Assembly: GCF_022458985.1 (NCBI RefSeq)
Contig: NC_061774.1
Span: 16,330,197 to 16,394,196, forward strand
Source: Mugil cephalus
Lineage: Eukaryota; Chordata; Actinopteri; Mugiliformes; Mugilidae
Direction of reading: 5' to 3'
DNA length: 64,000 nt
In this document: in pieces, positions 40,213 to 51,877 of the stretch
Layout: each line of letters opens with the position of its first letter
Position numbering within the stretch: position 1 is the first letter of the stretch
Position numbers and translations under genes: made by a program
Notes under the pieces: generated by a model
What the model was told of the DNA's origin: nothing
Seen by the model: the letters and a program-made list of their open reading frames with translations, nothing else
The model's database searches: none

Positions 40213-43200
40213 GTAAAGACATTAAAAAAAAAAAAAAAAAAAAGAAAGGAAAAAAAAAAAGAAAATTCGTCTATAACTCCGCGTTGTTGTCATTCCTCTC
40301 ACACAGACTCCGTCCGTGTTCACCCAGCCTCCGTTCAGTGATCCTCGGTTCCCGCGCCTCGGTGTCAGGTTTTGCCTCCGTGCTCTTGTTATGGCATGTT
40401 TGCGGGCAACTTATTTTACAGTAGCCTCTCACGAAGTTTTTTGTCGGCTCAGTTTCCAGACAAATGTGTTTGGATTTGCGCTCCTCTCGTGCGTGATTCA
40501 GCTCACAAAGACGCACGAAGGTGTAGGCTTTAAATCTGTCACCTGGCCAAAGTCTCCTGTTCAGGTGAACACAGCCAGGCATCGGCATGTTTTAAAGAAG
40601 CTGACGGAGGCTGCGGTTCCCAATGGGGGAAACATCTCTCAGTTGACACCCGTCAACTTATAAAAATAGCTTTATTTTTCTGTAACCAGACCACATTTAA
40701 CTCCGATTGTCTTGTTTCCAGAGCCCCATCTCAACAGACAGAGGTGGATGCTCAGAAGTTAGGCAGCCTGCCCAGCTGGAATCACAGAGAGAGGGGGTCA
40801 GTCAATGTGCCGGAGCAGGTGGAGGGCAAATTAACTGGATCACCAGCAGGTGCAAAGCCCCAGGGCTGATGTAAATTCATCAGGACTTAGATGGGGCAGT
40901 TGGTACTTGGAGCAGAGCCAGCGTCGTCTCACATGTGTTTTCTTTTCTGGCAGCGGGCTGATTGAACACTCATTGCGTCGTCTGTGGCTTTGGCAGCAGC
41001 CCCTGCATTGCCACCGCCACCGCCACCGCCCGCTGCCATCACACACTCCCTAATTCCATCAGCACAAAAGGGCCCAGTGCACCTCTCAGCTTTTTTTTGC
41101 GTTGCTGGCTCAATTAGCTCATGTGTCACCGGTTGTGTAACCTTTCTGCTGAGAAAATGATCCTCCGTGTGGGGCATTGGCCGGACATTTGGTTGTGCAG
41201 AACTGTCAACTTGATAGTCACCCAGAGGAATTCAAGTCATCCGGGGCGCATGTATTCCTCGGCAGAGAAGATTAATGAGATCCATTGCTCGTGTGGGGAT
41301 TTTCTCAGTGCCATTTTCCTTCCGCGAGCTCGTCCTATTCATTTAGTCCTCTGCGAGTCCTTTGCCAAGCTTATTTTAGATAGTAGCGGTTTCCCCGGTT
41401 ATAGCCGAGTGAGATGGGCCTGGTATTCAGCCCAGATGGTGACGCTTCATGAGGTGAAAGACTGTGGCCCAGCTGTAAATATTTAAAGGCGCTGTGATGC
41501 TGTCCTAGCCAGATGTCTGCATTAAACAACTCTGATTACACATCCCACAGTTTACATAGTTGGAGAAACAGGAGCATGTGGCATTTAGATGCCGCGGCCG
41601 CACTTGTTAGCTTTTCAGCCTTATCCTTTGAAGAGTCTCTTTCGTAGGGCTAAAAAAATTGTTTATTGGATTTTTCACACAAGTCTTCATCAAAGGCTCT
41701 TCAGCAGCTTCAGTGAAATTCGATGGGATGGGCAGGTATACAGACAAGTGCAACGGAACATGAGAAGCATTAAGAAAACAAACCTGAAGAAAAGCAAATC
41801 ATGTAATGGAACAAACATTTCTACCACACTGACATCACATGAAACGCGCGAGATTTGTCATCATGTTATACCAGTGCACGAGCGCGTAACCTCTATTCAG
41901 ATTCATTTATTTTGCGCTGAGGTTGAGTTCTGTTTTGAGAGAGACAAGTGGCGTAATTTGTCGTCGTGCAGAAACACCTTCGCGAGCCTGATTGTTTTCA
42001 GCAGCGCCTGACGGTGTCGGAACAGCCTGGATAACCAGTAAAAGAAATTATAAGAAGAAATAATCGTAATTATGTTGTTTGGAGTGTCCTTGACTGAGAT
42101 TAATGGCAACACCGTGAGGGCAGGTAATGCTAATTTGACTGGAAAGAATGAAACCCAACGCATGAAACCGTGTCTTTTGTGAGTGAGTGGAAAGACAAGT
42201 GGTTATTTTTACTGCGATTAAGTGTTGACCCATGGGGAAGAAAATAGTTTTAATCAAGTGATATTGGCATTTTCTTTCAGTTTAATGCATTTTTTTTATT
42301 GCGTGTTTATCCCGTTCTCTTTTAGCCGCCACCTGCTTGTTCATAGGAAAAAAAAAAGTCAAAGGAAAATTGGCAGGTTTCATTTGCAGATACTTGCCTG
42401 ATCTGAGGAAAATGAATGTGACCGAAGATCTCGGATAAGGATCTAGGCTTTAAAAGCAGTAATGTGAGACAAGGAATTAAATAAAGGAAACCAAAGGTTA
42501 TCACACTGAGTTTGTAACAGCATAACTCCATTTGGAGCTATCTGTGCCTCTTGGGACGTCCATAAAATTCTATTTTATCTCTTCTCGGTTGTTGTCCAGT
42601 CGAAGCTGACACTTTTATATCTTCGGAGAATTAAAGTATACAGTCCGAGGATGTTTAGCAAGAGCCTTGGAAGGGAAATTCATTCATTTCTGGAATGTAG
42701 TTAAAAATTAAGCACCACTTAATATCTCACACTTCTTCAGATCCTACTAGTTGTTTCTCAACGAGAGCAGATGATCTTGGTCATTTATGATCTGGGCCCG
42801 GGAAGTGAACGAACCGCGTTCACCTCAGCAGTCACAGTTGGAATGCCCCTGAGCAAGGCAGTAAATCCCAGCTGTCCGGCAGATCTGCGTAGTTCCCAAC
42901 AATAAAAAAATCCCCTCCCAGGTGCGCACAGCGCTGCAATCTGCGTTGCGACGTAGGAGAGCGAGAGCAAGTGTCGCCCTCGCTCGGCCTGACCCCGATT
43001 CACCTGACGTCAGCGGGGCGTGATGAAAGTCAATCCCAGCTATATTTAATTGTGTTTTATTCTCGAGCCCAACATTTTTCTTTACAACCATTATATGAAA
43101 TAATTTTCTCCTCTGATGTATGCCTTCAAAGTCTCACAAAGAACAGATGCTGAAACATCTGGAGTCTAGTTAACGGCTATTAAAAAAGTCAGTTTGATGG

Positions 43201-46200
43201 GACACAAAGTCCTCTGCAGCGTACGAGCTCTGGGGCGCGTCGGGTGGGCCGTCACCCACATCCAGTTAAATTGCGACCGGGGCGTGATTAGTTAAAACAG
43301 CGGTATGATATGTAGCGAATGGAGTGAGCCCGCACGTCGGAGAGTTAAATCAGTATAGACGCATGAGTCGTAAAAAGCGCACGGAGGTAGAGACATCAGA
43401 GATACGAGGCTGCAAAGTTTTCCTTATAAGCCTGAATCGACTTGACAGACAGATGGCGTAGACGCCCAGTAAAGATTAAGTCCAGAGTCACAAACATCTA
43501 CCAAAATAATAAATTCTCGAGGCTTTTACAGCGTTCATCTAGGAATCACTTTGCCAGCGAGTGTTGCAACAATCTGAAACGTGATTGGCTGCTGACAGGC
43601 TACATTTCCCTTAGGTTGAGCTCCACAGCCTTTTGAGATGACAGTCTATGCATACTGTTATTAAATTACTGAAGCTATGGTTAAAAACACATGGCCTTCC
43701 AGAGAGCGGTGCCTGATACTGGCTGAGGGGAGGACACTCCTTTCGTATGATATTTAAGAAGAAAAACCGCTGTCGTTGAATCCAGGAGTGTGAATCACAG
43801 GAGTGTTATCAGTTCTCCAGAGTGCGCATGCCACTGAAGTTAGTAATGCTTGTACAGCGGTGATGGGCACCCGGGCCGCAACCACAGCCAAGAGCCCTCG
43901 GTTTCAACTCTTCAACTTTGTAACCTCACGCACACAACCACAGTTTAGTGGCTAATTTTCCGAGAGTCCAAGATTTGCTGCAGCCAGAATTCAGAAACAA
44001 CACCGGAGGTCTTGAACTTTTTATTTCTGTGCTCGGCTCAAAGCTTCGCGAATGTCAGAGAATTTAACTAGTTTACGCGTTGAACCTATAGGAATACAAG
44101 CTGTTGTAATGTTAAGTGTTAATAAGGCCAAAAAAAAAAGGCTTGTGATCCCAAAATTGCATATCCCCGGGGTGACTGAATTTTAGTCATATCCTCACGA
44201 AGCAACAGGGAATCGCGTCTTCTGCGCGCAACAGCAACCCCCACGCTTTGAAGACTTGAAAGCCCTCTAATTAATAGCATTTTTTCCCTTGCGCCGAAAA
44301 AAGAATGGTTTACTCAATAGTTGGCACTTGGCATACATACCAACACGTTGTCATCCTGATTTACTGTAACTCTGCGTGCCTTTGAAGGGTATGGAGGCTG
44401 TAAATGTTGTAATGAAGTGAAATGGAGCAAACAAGGGCACAAAACCATTTCTCAAAGTCGCATCGCGTAAGAACTTTTATTTAATCCGCAATACCAGCCG
44501 CACCAGTTTGGTAGTAGCCTAGTAGGCTGCTTGTTTATCTTTTGTCGCTTTGCTTGAGCTTAATCTCGGGCCAGGAATTGGCTGTTGAGTCGTGTTTGGC
44601 TGTCAGAACAGACGAAAGTGTAACGCCATATGCTTGAACATACACCAAGAATCCTTTTGAGAGGTAAAAGCCCCGTACGTGCCAACAGCTGGAGAGGAGA
44701 TGTGGAGGCACCTGCGCACCAAATGAACAGCGAGCGCCGCCGCTCGCAGGAACATCTGGAGGTCTGCGCGTCGATAAACCCCGCTCCAACACATGCTCCC
44801 CGATCGGGCTGGAATTCCCGTGCTCGTAAGGTCAGACATGGCTGGCAGCTGGTCAGGGATGTAGACTTTAACTACTTTGAGCTTGCCCAACGGGGTGTTT
44901 GACATGATACATCTCATCCCTCACCCCGGGAGGGGGGTTCCCACATCTGAGACGAGGTATAGGGGAAAAAAAAAAAAAAAACTCGAAACATAACTTTTCT
45001 TGCCTTCTTGCAGTCTTTCAGTGGATCTGCTCTAAAACCACACAAAGAGGTGCTCAGAGTTCACGCTGCTTTCAGAAGGAGGAGATGCCTTGGTGCCGTC
45101 CGGCTTTAATAACTGTGTTTACTTGATGAAAACGGGGAATATGTCGTTCTTGCACCCAACCGGGATGCAAAGGCTCACACGAAAACAAAAGGGGTCAGAG
45201 TGTCTGTCGGTAAGCTTGTCGTTCATTTCTAGCAGCTAAAAGCTAAAATATACACCTTCACTGTCTTTTGATCCACGCTAAGGTGTCGCATGTGTCACTG
45301 CTTTGGAGTCGTCAGACATCCAAACGGCAAGCAGATGTCCAGCACGGCACGAAGGTTCTCCGGCTGTCTGCCCTCAGCCAACGAGAGCCTCTGCGCGTCG
45401 CGCTCTTTACGTTATTTACGGCGACACTCCAAAGTGCGGCCGAAAGCGATCTCGCGCACTGCGAGGCTCGACGGAAAGGAGGCTCTGGGTGGTCTTTTCG
45501 TGCGCCTCGTGCCAGTTTTCTTTGTCTGTTCGGGTTCTGGGAATCCTCCAAAGACGTGATCAGAACGGGAAGACGCCGAGAAACAGTCTGCGTTTTAAAG
45601 TCCCCGGCATGAAACATTTTGTTGTCGGAGCCAGTCACGTCTTGAGCTCGTTACGGTCAGGTTAGCGCCGTCCTGGAGAGTTCATGTGAATGTAGGTCGA
45701 CCAGAACCAGTCACATAAGAACACAGGCATGCGGTTTGTCCCGCCACTCACTCGCCCATGGGAACACCCCGCCGCTGTAGCGTAGCTTTTCCTGTTTGGA
45801 GGGATGAGCTCAGACCCGCTACATCAGATCCCTTTCTTTGACACTTTCTAGCTTATTCATGCCACCACTGAATAGGGCTGGGACCAGGTGCCATATGAAT
45901 GGGTAACGCTCTCAGATTAACCACAGTTCATGTCCTCCTTTTGTATAAAAAAAGGTGAATTTTAGAGCAGTCGCGTCCAGGTGACTTGTCTCAAACGCCA
46001 GAAACGCAGACAAAAGTGTCTTGGGTTACAGGATAGGTTACAGCCCCAATGGGCCAGACAATGACTTGGCCACAAGTGAATGTGCTGGCTGACAGTGTCT
46101 CACATCTTTTCAAATGCCCCAAGTTGTCTCTGTGCAAACATTATACCCGAAGAATAGAAAGGCCACTTGAAACATGGGTTTCACTCTCAGAAACGTGTAT

Positions 46201-49200
46201 CGTTCATTCCTTTTGTTCGCTTCACGGAACTCACCTAAGGTGGTCTTCCTCGGTGCAAACAGTATTCACGGCATATATACATGTGTGTGCAGTTCAGTCC
46301 CTTTGATCGGGGACTTGAATTTTGTGTAATTTTCCGTACTTATTGGTTTATTTTATTATTTTTTTTTTATGTCCCAGCAGGAGAAGCTACTGCACAGAAA
46401 TAGCGACTTCCACGGCACAGAGGATAGCAGGGGCATAACTCAGAGATCGAAAAGAAGTCCCGGCAGGGAGTCAGAAACAGGTGCGAGAGTTTTTGTTTTT
46501 GTATTTCTCATTCTTTACCACTGTCTTTTATCTTTACGCTTTAATATAAAAAACCGCCGGCTGACACATTTAAACTGTGTTACGCTATTTTTCAAGTTCA
46601 TGTATGTTTAATTCAGTCAAAAGAAAAAGGAAACCGTTGCTCTTTGCTGCACCTGCGTCAGCCCGTTTTCTGGATTCGGCGACGGGCCGGGGCAACAACT
46701 GAGCAATGACTTCTCTAACCTTGTTTGTTTGTGGGGTTTTAGGTTCAGTGTAAGTAATTGGTTTACGGTGGGCTCAACGCTCTTAAATTTTGAAAATGTA
46801 TCGTTAATGGGTTCTCACTTTTTTGTGGAATTGATTTTTTACTGCTTTGTGCTTACTTAACAAAGCAGCTCCACCACATAATGTTGCCGGGTTTATAGAG
46901 CAAGAGTTAAACGGAATGGGACTGATTATTACTTGGATAGCAAACAAGGACAACAAGGAGTTTGGGAGGGTTTCACCAATTTGAAACAGACAGCGAAACC
47001 CGCACAGATTTCCCCCGTCTCCAAAATAATACAAGGTCCCCCAAATGTCTTTTGACAGTGAAACACTTACATACTTTCTAATCCACTTGTGTTATCGGCG
47101 AGGTTCAAGGAATCAGAACGGAGCGCATAAAAAAAAAAAGGGATCGCCGCTCAAGAACACGCACTTCTTTTCGAGAACCAGGTGGCCATTTTTTGTACGA
47201 GACTTTGATGGCTTTCATTAATTCCATTGAATTGATTTATTTTAATCAATAGCTCCGCGGCTAAAGACCATGTGGCTAATACGTCTGAATATGCTTTTGT
47301 AGTTTTTGTTTAGAATCCGAGCTATGCAAATAAAAAGAGCGGAGCCTTTGAAGCTTCACGTCTGAGTGCAACAAGTGCAGCATGATCACAAGGCATTCCA
47401 ATGTCTGTGGCGTGACACCGAATACTTGGGGGGAAGTTTAGTGATTGTGTTTAAATTAGAAGAAAAAACTCACCTTTGAGACTTTCTACATAAATCAGTA
47501 AAGTCCCGAGCCTCTAAACACTAATCATTCCCAGGTCTCTCCTCTGCTCTCAGCACACAGACAAAGGCTTTTGTAATCTCAGCCTTAGATGTGTGCTTGT
47601 GCGTGTGTGTGTGTGTGTGTGTGTCTTGTGTTTCCACATGTGTGTGTGCGTATGTGTGCGTTCTCCGCACTCCTAACGGGCACCAGATTCCAGATAGGGC
47701 TGCTCGTTAAGAGAAATCTATGCGGATGCATCCAGTCATTTAGCCAGAGGAGAAACCCTGGCCATATGTTTGAGGGGGACTCAAACTGTGAGGTTTTAAG
47801 GTTAAATGGCCTTTGTAGTTATAATGACATGGTAAACACAAGAGCGAGCGAGACGGCTTTTTTGAAAAGGATTCTTCAGCTGCACACGGAGCGTATACAC
47901 ACACACACAGATGCACACTGAGTGCATTTTGTCTTTCAAGCGCTGACATAGATGTCCCACCAACAACCCGCGCACGCACACATGGTTGTAAAGGGGAGAC
48001 ACACGCACACATGTACACACACACACTTTCATCTGCATTCTCCATCTGGGCTTAATTCAAAGAAAAGGATTTTGGCAGGATAAAGTATCTCTCTAATGAT
48101 CTTCTCCAGTTCCACTGCCTGTGAATGCTTAAGGCACTTGTTCATACAGAGGAGGTGAAACCACACTTACAAATTACTACACTACAAGATACCACAGACT
48201 GACATACCTCCACTCCAGCGTTCGGCGCGCAGCATCTGAATCTGTTGTTTTAGCCTATTTACGCCACCTGAGCGGACCGGGGCTGGATACTCGAGATGTT
48301 ATCTGAGATGATAATTGCCGAACGAGACCATTTCAAGCTTAATCACGCTGTTTTATGTTTCTTTCAGAATCGACTGGAAAGGAGAGAAGGAAAGAGAAGA
48401 AAAAAGGTATTGCAAAATTCAGCCCAAGTTTCCTTTATCGTGGTTATTGAGCAGACGGCTGCTACCTGCTGCCTGCTCTTTGGAAAAGTTTTTTTTTGAT
48501 ATACAATCCAAACCCAGCCGAAAAACAGTTCCGCTTAAAGTGGACGGCGATCTTTTAGTCGGACAGGAATCTAACTCTGCCCCTTGTCTCTGTTAATATC
48601 TCAATTTCCAATCTGCTCAGATACTATATAGATTTTTAAGCCCTGCGAAAGTAATTTCTGATTTCTGGCTTTATATAATTTTGTCCTTTTTCTCTGCACA
48701 GGGAAAAAGCGGCCGGCGCCGGGGCCCCCTGGTCCCCCCGGTCCCCCGGGGCCACAGGGGCCACCGGGCATCCCTGGAATCCCCGGTATTCCAGGAAGCA
48801 ACGTTGTGGGGCCGGCGGGACCCCCTGGACCTCCTGGGCCGCAGGGACCTCCAGGCGCTCAAGGTCCGGCAGGTATAAGACTTAAAATAGAATACGCTGA
48901 GATAACCGAGACTCCAGCCAGAAAAGTCGAAAATGAGCTGAGAGATTTGTTTCTTAGATTACAGTATTTTCCTGCATGCAGACATTTTCCCACACTAGGA
49001 GGGGGCTCAAGTTGTCAAAATTGATTAACTCATTGCCTGCACAGTGAGAGTTTCTGATTCAGGATGTCAAACATTGCGCGGAATAGCAATGACCTATTGT
49101 TAAACTATGTGAGTGTTTGTTTTGTTTTAATCATCATCTCTGCTTTGTTCCTAGGCAGTGCTAAAGGCCAGAAATTTATCATATCTCTCTCTTATTGTTG

Positions 49201-50662
49201 CAGGGGTCCCCACTGATAAAACCAAAACAAAGGAATTCCAGGTAAGAGTATGTCACCTTTTTGGAATTTAATGATATCCCACGCGGCTCCGGCTTCCCGA
49301 TTAAAACGGCTGCTCTCTTGTTTAATGTGAATCCAGATTAGTCACCAGAGATCTTTGTTTTTCAGCCCGCAGTGGTTCACTTGCAAGGGCAGGAAACAAC
49401 CATCCAAGTGAGAGAAGGTGAGTTTTCGTCCAGTTTGCTCGGTAGTTACAACCCTGTGTGAGATCCAAAACAATAAGCATCCATAATCCCTGCCAGGGCC
49501 CTTTTGTCAGACAGACGTCTGGAACCGTGCACATAGACATGCATGCAAAACCTCAGAATTACAAGAAAATAAATATAAACACTTGATTGACAGATTGTTG
49601 ACATGCAGTCTGTGTTTACTCTGGAGTATCAACATGTCAGAGTGGGTAATTTTTTATTTAACTCTGCTCTTTACTTTCCAAAGAAACCAAACATATTATA
49701 CGCAGGCTATGACTGATATTAACTGTGATCTTAAACAGGATTACAGTTGTTGCAGTAATCCTATAGGTATTACACGATTAGTATACAGCTTTAATTAGCA
49801 GCCAGACCCCACGTCGCATGCCAGCACATTCAGATTATGCTGCTGCAGGAGTGTAAGCATCATTAGCGGGTTTATATTGTGTGTCAGCCATGAGCTCTGG
49901 TTGCAGTTAGGCTGTTTATGTTGACCGTTTCCCTCTTTGTGTGTTTGTTGTGACATGTTTAGATCTGTCTCAAGGCGTCCTTAAGAACTGGAAGATGGTG
50001 TCCATCCATCACCGCGTGTTTAAAATGCACTCTCGCACTGGGCAGCTAGAGGTGCTGTTGGACGGTGTCTACTTCATATATAGTCAGGTAGAAGTGAGTA
50101 CGGTCCTTGACGTAACTCTTGAAATTTACAGTTCAGACTCAGAAGAACTGGCAGGTGTTTTTTTTTTTTCAGTTAAGGTTAACAACCCACTTGTTTTTTT
50201 TAAAACCCATAAATGTTATGAGACATATTTCTTTTCCCCCTGCCTGTCTTAAATATGAAGCTCTATAACTCATGCTCTTGTTGGCTACTCTGACACTGCA
50301 GCTGTTTTAGCTTTAAATAAGCTCTTAAATTATCATGTGGACTTGTTTTGACTACCCCATCTCAGTCTTCTGTGAATATTATGTCCCCTGTCCACCAGGT
50401 GTACTACCTCAACTTCACTGACATTGCCAGCTATGATGTGATGGTGGACTCCAACCCGTTCCTCCGCTGCACTTGCAGCATCGAGACGGGCCAGCGCAAG
50501 TTCAACACCTGCTACACGGCTGGCGTGAGCCCGCTGCGCGCCGGCCAGAAGATCTCCATACGCATAGCCCACGAGTACACACTCATCAACATGACCAACC
50601 ACACCACCTTCCTGGGAAGCGTCAGACTCGGGGAGGCTCCATCTGCTGGGCAGAACGGATAA
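39883..50662 (+). CDS. eda: Ectodysplasin A, complete 8-exon gene
   Basis: Type II membrane TNF-family ligand, shed and secreted to activate EDAR (A1 form) or XEDAR/EDA2R (A2 form) in skin appendage development. Coding exons: 39883-40212, 46381-46480, 48368-48406, 48702-48872, 49204-49241, 49366-49417, 49963-50093, 50399-50662; phases join cleanly to give 374 residues. Order seen: short cytoplasmic part, transmembrane segment about 35-56, furin-type site RSKR at 132-135, interrupted collagen Gly-X-Y domain, and TNF homology domain from about 227 to the end. Exons 6 and 7 are 52 and 131 bases, the same lengths I recall for human EDA. Human EDA-A1 is 391 residues; the difference lies mainly in the N-terminal region and stalk. 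The ATG was chosen for its strong context (A at -3, G at +4). Identity is very secure. Confidence 0.97.
40213..46380 (+). other. eda intron 1 (6.2 kb)
   Basis: Begins with interrupted poly(A) tracts (about 40,221-40,262). Contains one exon-like segment at 40722-40818 in a compatible phase and a small (CCACCG)n-like tract near 41,010-41,035. Several minus-strand and plus-strand open frames around 45.3-45.6 kb overlap each other in a GC-rich patch and show no family motif. Confidence 0.6.
46381..46480 (+). CDS. eda: eda exon 2: furin cleavage site
   Basis: 100 bases, phase 0 to 1, with acceptor cagcag and donor gtgcga. It encodes residues 111-143 including QRSKRS, a match to the furin consensus R-X-K/R-R, which is where EDA is cut to release the soluble trimer. 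The equivalent human exon (106 bases as I recall) has the same phase and carries the overlapping sites mutated in hypohidrotic ectodermal dysplasia. The rest of this exon is poorly conserved, so assignment rests on the furin site, phase and position. Confidence 0.88.
47598..48028. repeat. Opposed TG-rich and CA-rich tracts in eda intron 2
   Basis: TG-rich sequence at 47598-47660 and CA-rich sequence at 47897-48028, interrupted in both cases, within the same intron and in complementary orientation about 250-400 bases apart. Confidence 0.8.
48368..48406 (+). CDS. eda: eda exon 3: basic linker
   Basis: 39 bases, phase 1 to 1, between ctttcag and gtattg. It encodes a lysine/arginine-rich linker ([13 protein letters not shown]), as the short basic exon of mammalian EDA does just before the collagen domain. 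The human exon is 24 bases in my memory, also a multiple of three, so the frame is preserved. Confidence 0.85.
48702..48872 (+). CDS. eda: eda exon 4: collagen Gly-X-Y domain
   Basis: 171 bases, phase 1 to 1. It encodes about 15 Gly-X-Y triplets (GPP, GPQ, GIP types) broken once by GSNVVG, at the same place as the GTTVMG break in human EDA. The three consecutive GIP triplets are also shared. The domain is one triplet shorter than I recall for human (180-base exon). It bundles TNF-domain trimers into the higher-order multimers needed for signalling. GC-rich and repetitive at the DNA level. Confidence 0.95.
49204..49241 (+). CDS. eda: eda exon 5: linker to TNF domain
   Basis: 38 bases, phase 1 to 0, encoding [13 protein letters not shown] between the collagen and TNF domains. 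It occupies the place of the short human linker exon (35 bases in memory). Acceptor ttgttgcag and donor gtaaga are both strong. Confidence 0.88.
49366..49417 (+). CDS. eda: eda exon 6: start of TNF homology domain
   Basis: 52 bases, phase 0 to 1. It encodes [17 protein letters not shown], nearly identical to the first beta strand of mammalian EDA (PAVVHLQGQ...IQV). The same exon length as human and the preserved phase make this certain. Confidence 0.96.
49963..50093 (+). CDS. eda: eda exon 7: TNF domain core with A1/A2 alternative donor
   Basis: 131 bases, phase 1 to 0, encoding [10 protein letters not shown]...FIYSQVE. Two donors lie six bases apart: the distal gaa|gtgagt gives the A1 form, and the proximal cag|gtagaa removes two codons (Val-Glu) to give the A2 form. 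Position and outcome match the mammalian switch that changes receptor choice. Confidence 0.95.
50399..50662 (+). CDS. eda: eda exon 8: C-terminal TNF domain and stop
   Basis: 87 codons plus TAA, starting [14 protein letters not shown]. It has the conserved glycosylation sites NFT and NMT and the paired receptor-domain cysteines (CTCSIETG and NTCYTAG), ending [17 protein letters not shown], which aligns with FFGAIRLGEAPAS at the human C-terminus. The tail is three to four residues longer than human. Confidence 0.97.
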   Translation: MYYLNFTDIASYDVMVDSNPFLRCTCSIETGQRKFNTCYTAGVSPLRAGQKISIRIAHEYTLINMTNHTTFLGSVRLGEAPSAGQNG

Positions 50663-51140
50663 CTACACGGCCCGTCTGCATACTCCAAGAGAAACAAAAG
50701 AAAAGAAAAGAAGTTGCTCACAACAGTCACGCTAATCCTGCCTTGTCGTCCTGCCCGATGTAGGATTAATCCAGTGAATTAAAGCAACGTCTAGACCCTC
50801 TCTTGCCCCCGTTTAGGAGAAACTGAACGTGACTTTTGTTCACTTGTCTGTATTAAAAGGACAACAAGGACTGTTACGCTTCGATTCACATTCTGTGCAG
50901 AGTGATGAGCTTTGATGAACCACATGTCCTGCTCACAAAACAAGAGTCTATTTATAGTTCCCATTTTGTGTCAACACAGACGGCATATCTCTTTATAACA
51001 AGGAAGGACACTGCGCTGACAGACACTAAGTAATTACATTATTTTAAGTGCTGTTGAATGATGATCTTGTATCTCCAAAGCAATTGGAAATGTTTTATTT
51101 GCATTTTAGTTCTTTTGTAATAAATTTGGTCAGTTGGTTT
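50663..51140 (+). other. eda: eda 3' untranslated region
   Basis: Non-coding sequence following the TAA. AATAAA at 51119-51124 is the best poly(A) signal; a further cluster of AATAAAA-type hexamers at about 51239-51256 could give a longer form. The interval to the next gene start is only about 1.2 kb, so the promoter of the following TNF ligand must lie in or just beyond this region. Confidence 0.6.
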
Positions 51141-51877
51141 CACAAATCTCCATATGTCCCTGGGTTATACAATGAGTTAAAGGTTATATAAGTGTTCAAA
51201 GCAAGTATAAAGGTATCTATGCAAAGCTATGAAAAAAAAAATAAAATCAAATAAAACTGGAGTTATAAGGTATTCACAGAGCAACAGCACTATATATTTT
51301 GCGCACATTTGCACTACAGCATCCCTGCAGAATATCAGTGATATGTTTTGTTCCAGTGCTATTGTTTAGTTATCTTATGAATGAATCCATGTAGAAAAAA
51401 AAGATAGTTGTTAATACACGCCTGTACATACTGTATATAAAATGGGATATACTTTTGTAAATGGAGTTGATTGATGGATTAAAAATGTTACGTTTTTCTG
51501 TCTAAACTCACTTGTCTGCCTCTTGTGTTTGTGCGGCCGGTAGTATTAATTCGAAAAACGTTGAAAACGTATCTCTCATATTGGACTGAGCTGGCACGAG
51601 TACTGACAAGGACAAATGATTCTTCTGCGAGCGAGGCCTTTGTCTTTATTAAAACGTGGCTTTTAACTTCGACTCCAAGTTTCACAACGCGCTGCGCAAA
51701 GTTGGCTGTAAATTTCATGCAACCTAAATGAGTTCCATCTTGAGAGGCAGAGAGCGAAGATAGTTCCTCATTTGGGGAACTAATTCTGAAACTGAACATT
51801 GATGTTTCCGGAGCTTACTGTTGTGTGACCTCAACCGTCAAGAGTAACTCGGGGACATTCAGACCGAGAGCCTCGCT

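Noticed and set aside
45014-45110. Second possible alternative exon in eda intron 1 (acceptor ttcttgcag, Arg-rich frame)
   Set aside because: The frame stops without a donor and no poly(A) signal close by supports a terminal exon.
40213-48701. Intronic microRNA in eda comparable to mammalian mir-676
   Set aside because: I did not see the expected mature-like sequence or a suitable hairpin in introns 1-3.
48601-48862. Collagen-like open frames on the minus strand ([11 protein letters not shown] type)
   Set aside because: They are the antisense of eda exon 4; CCN/GGN triplet repeats read as Gly-Pro-rich on both strands.
50333-50602. 89-codon minus-strand frame
   Set aside because: Shadow of eda exon 8 without its own motif.
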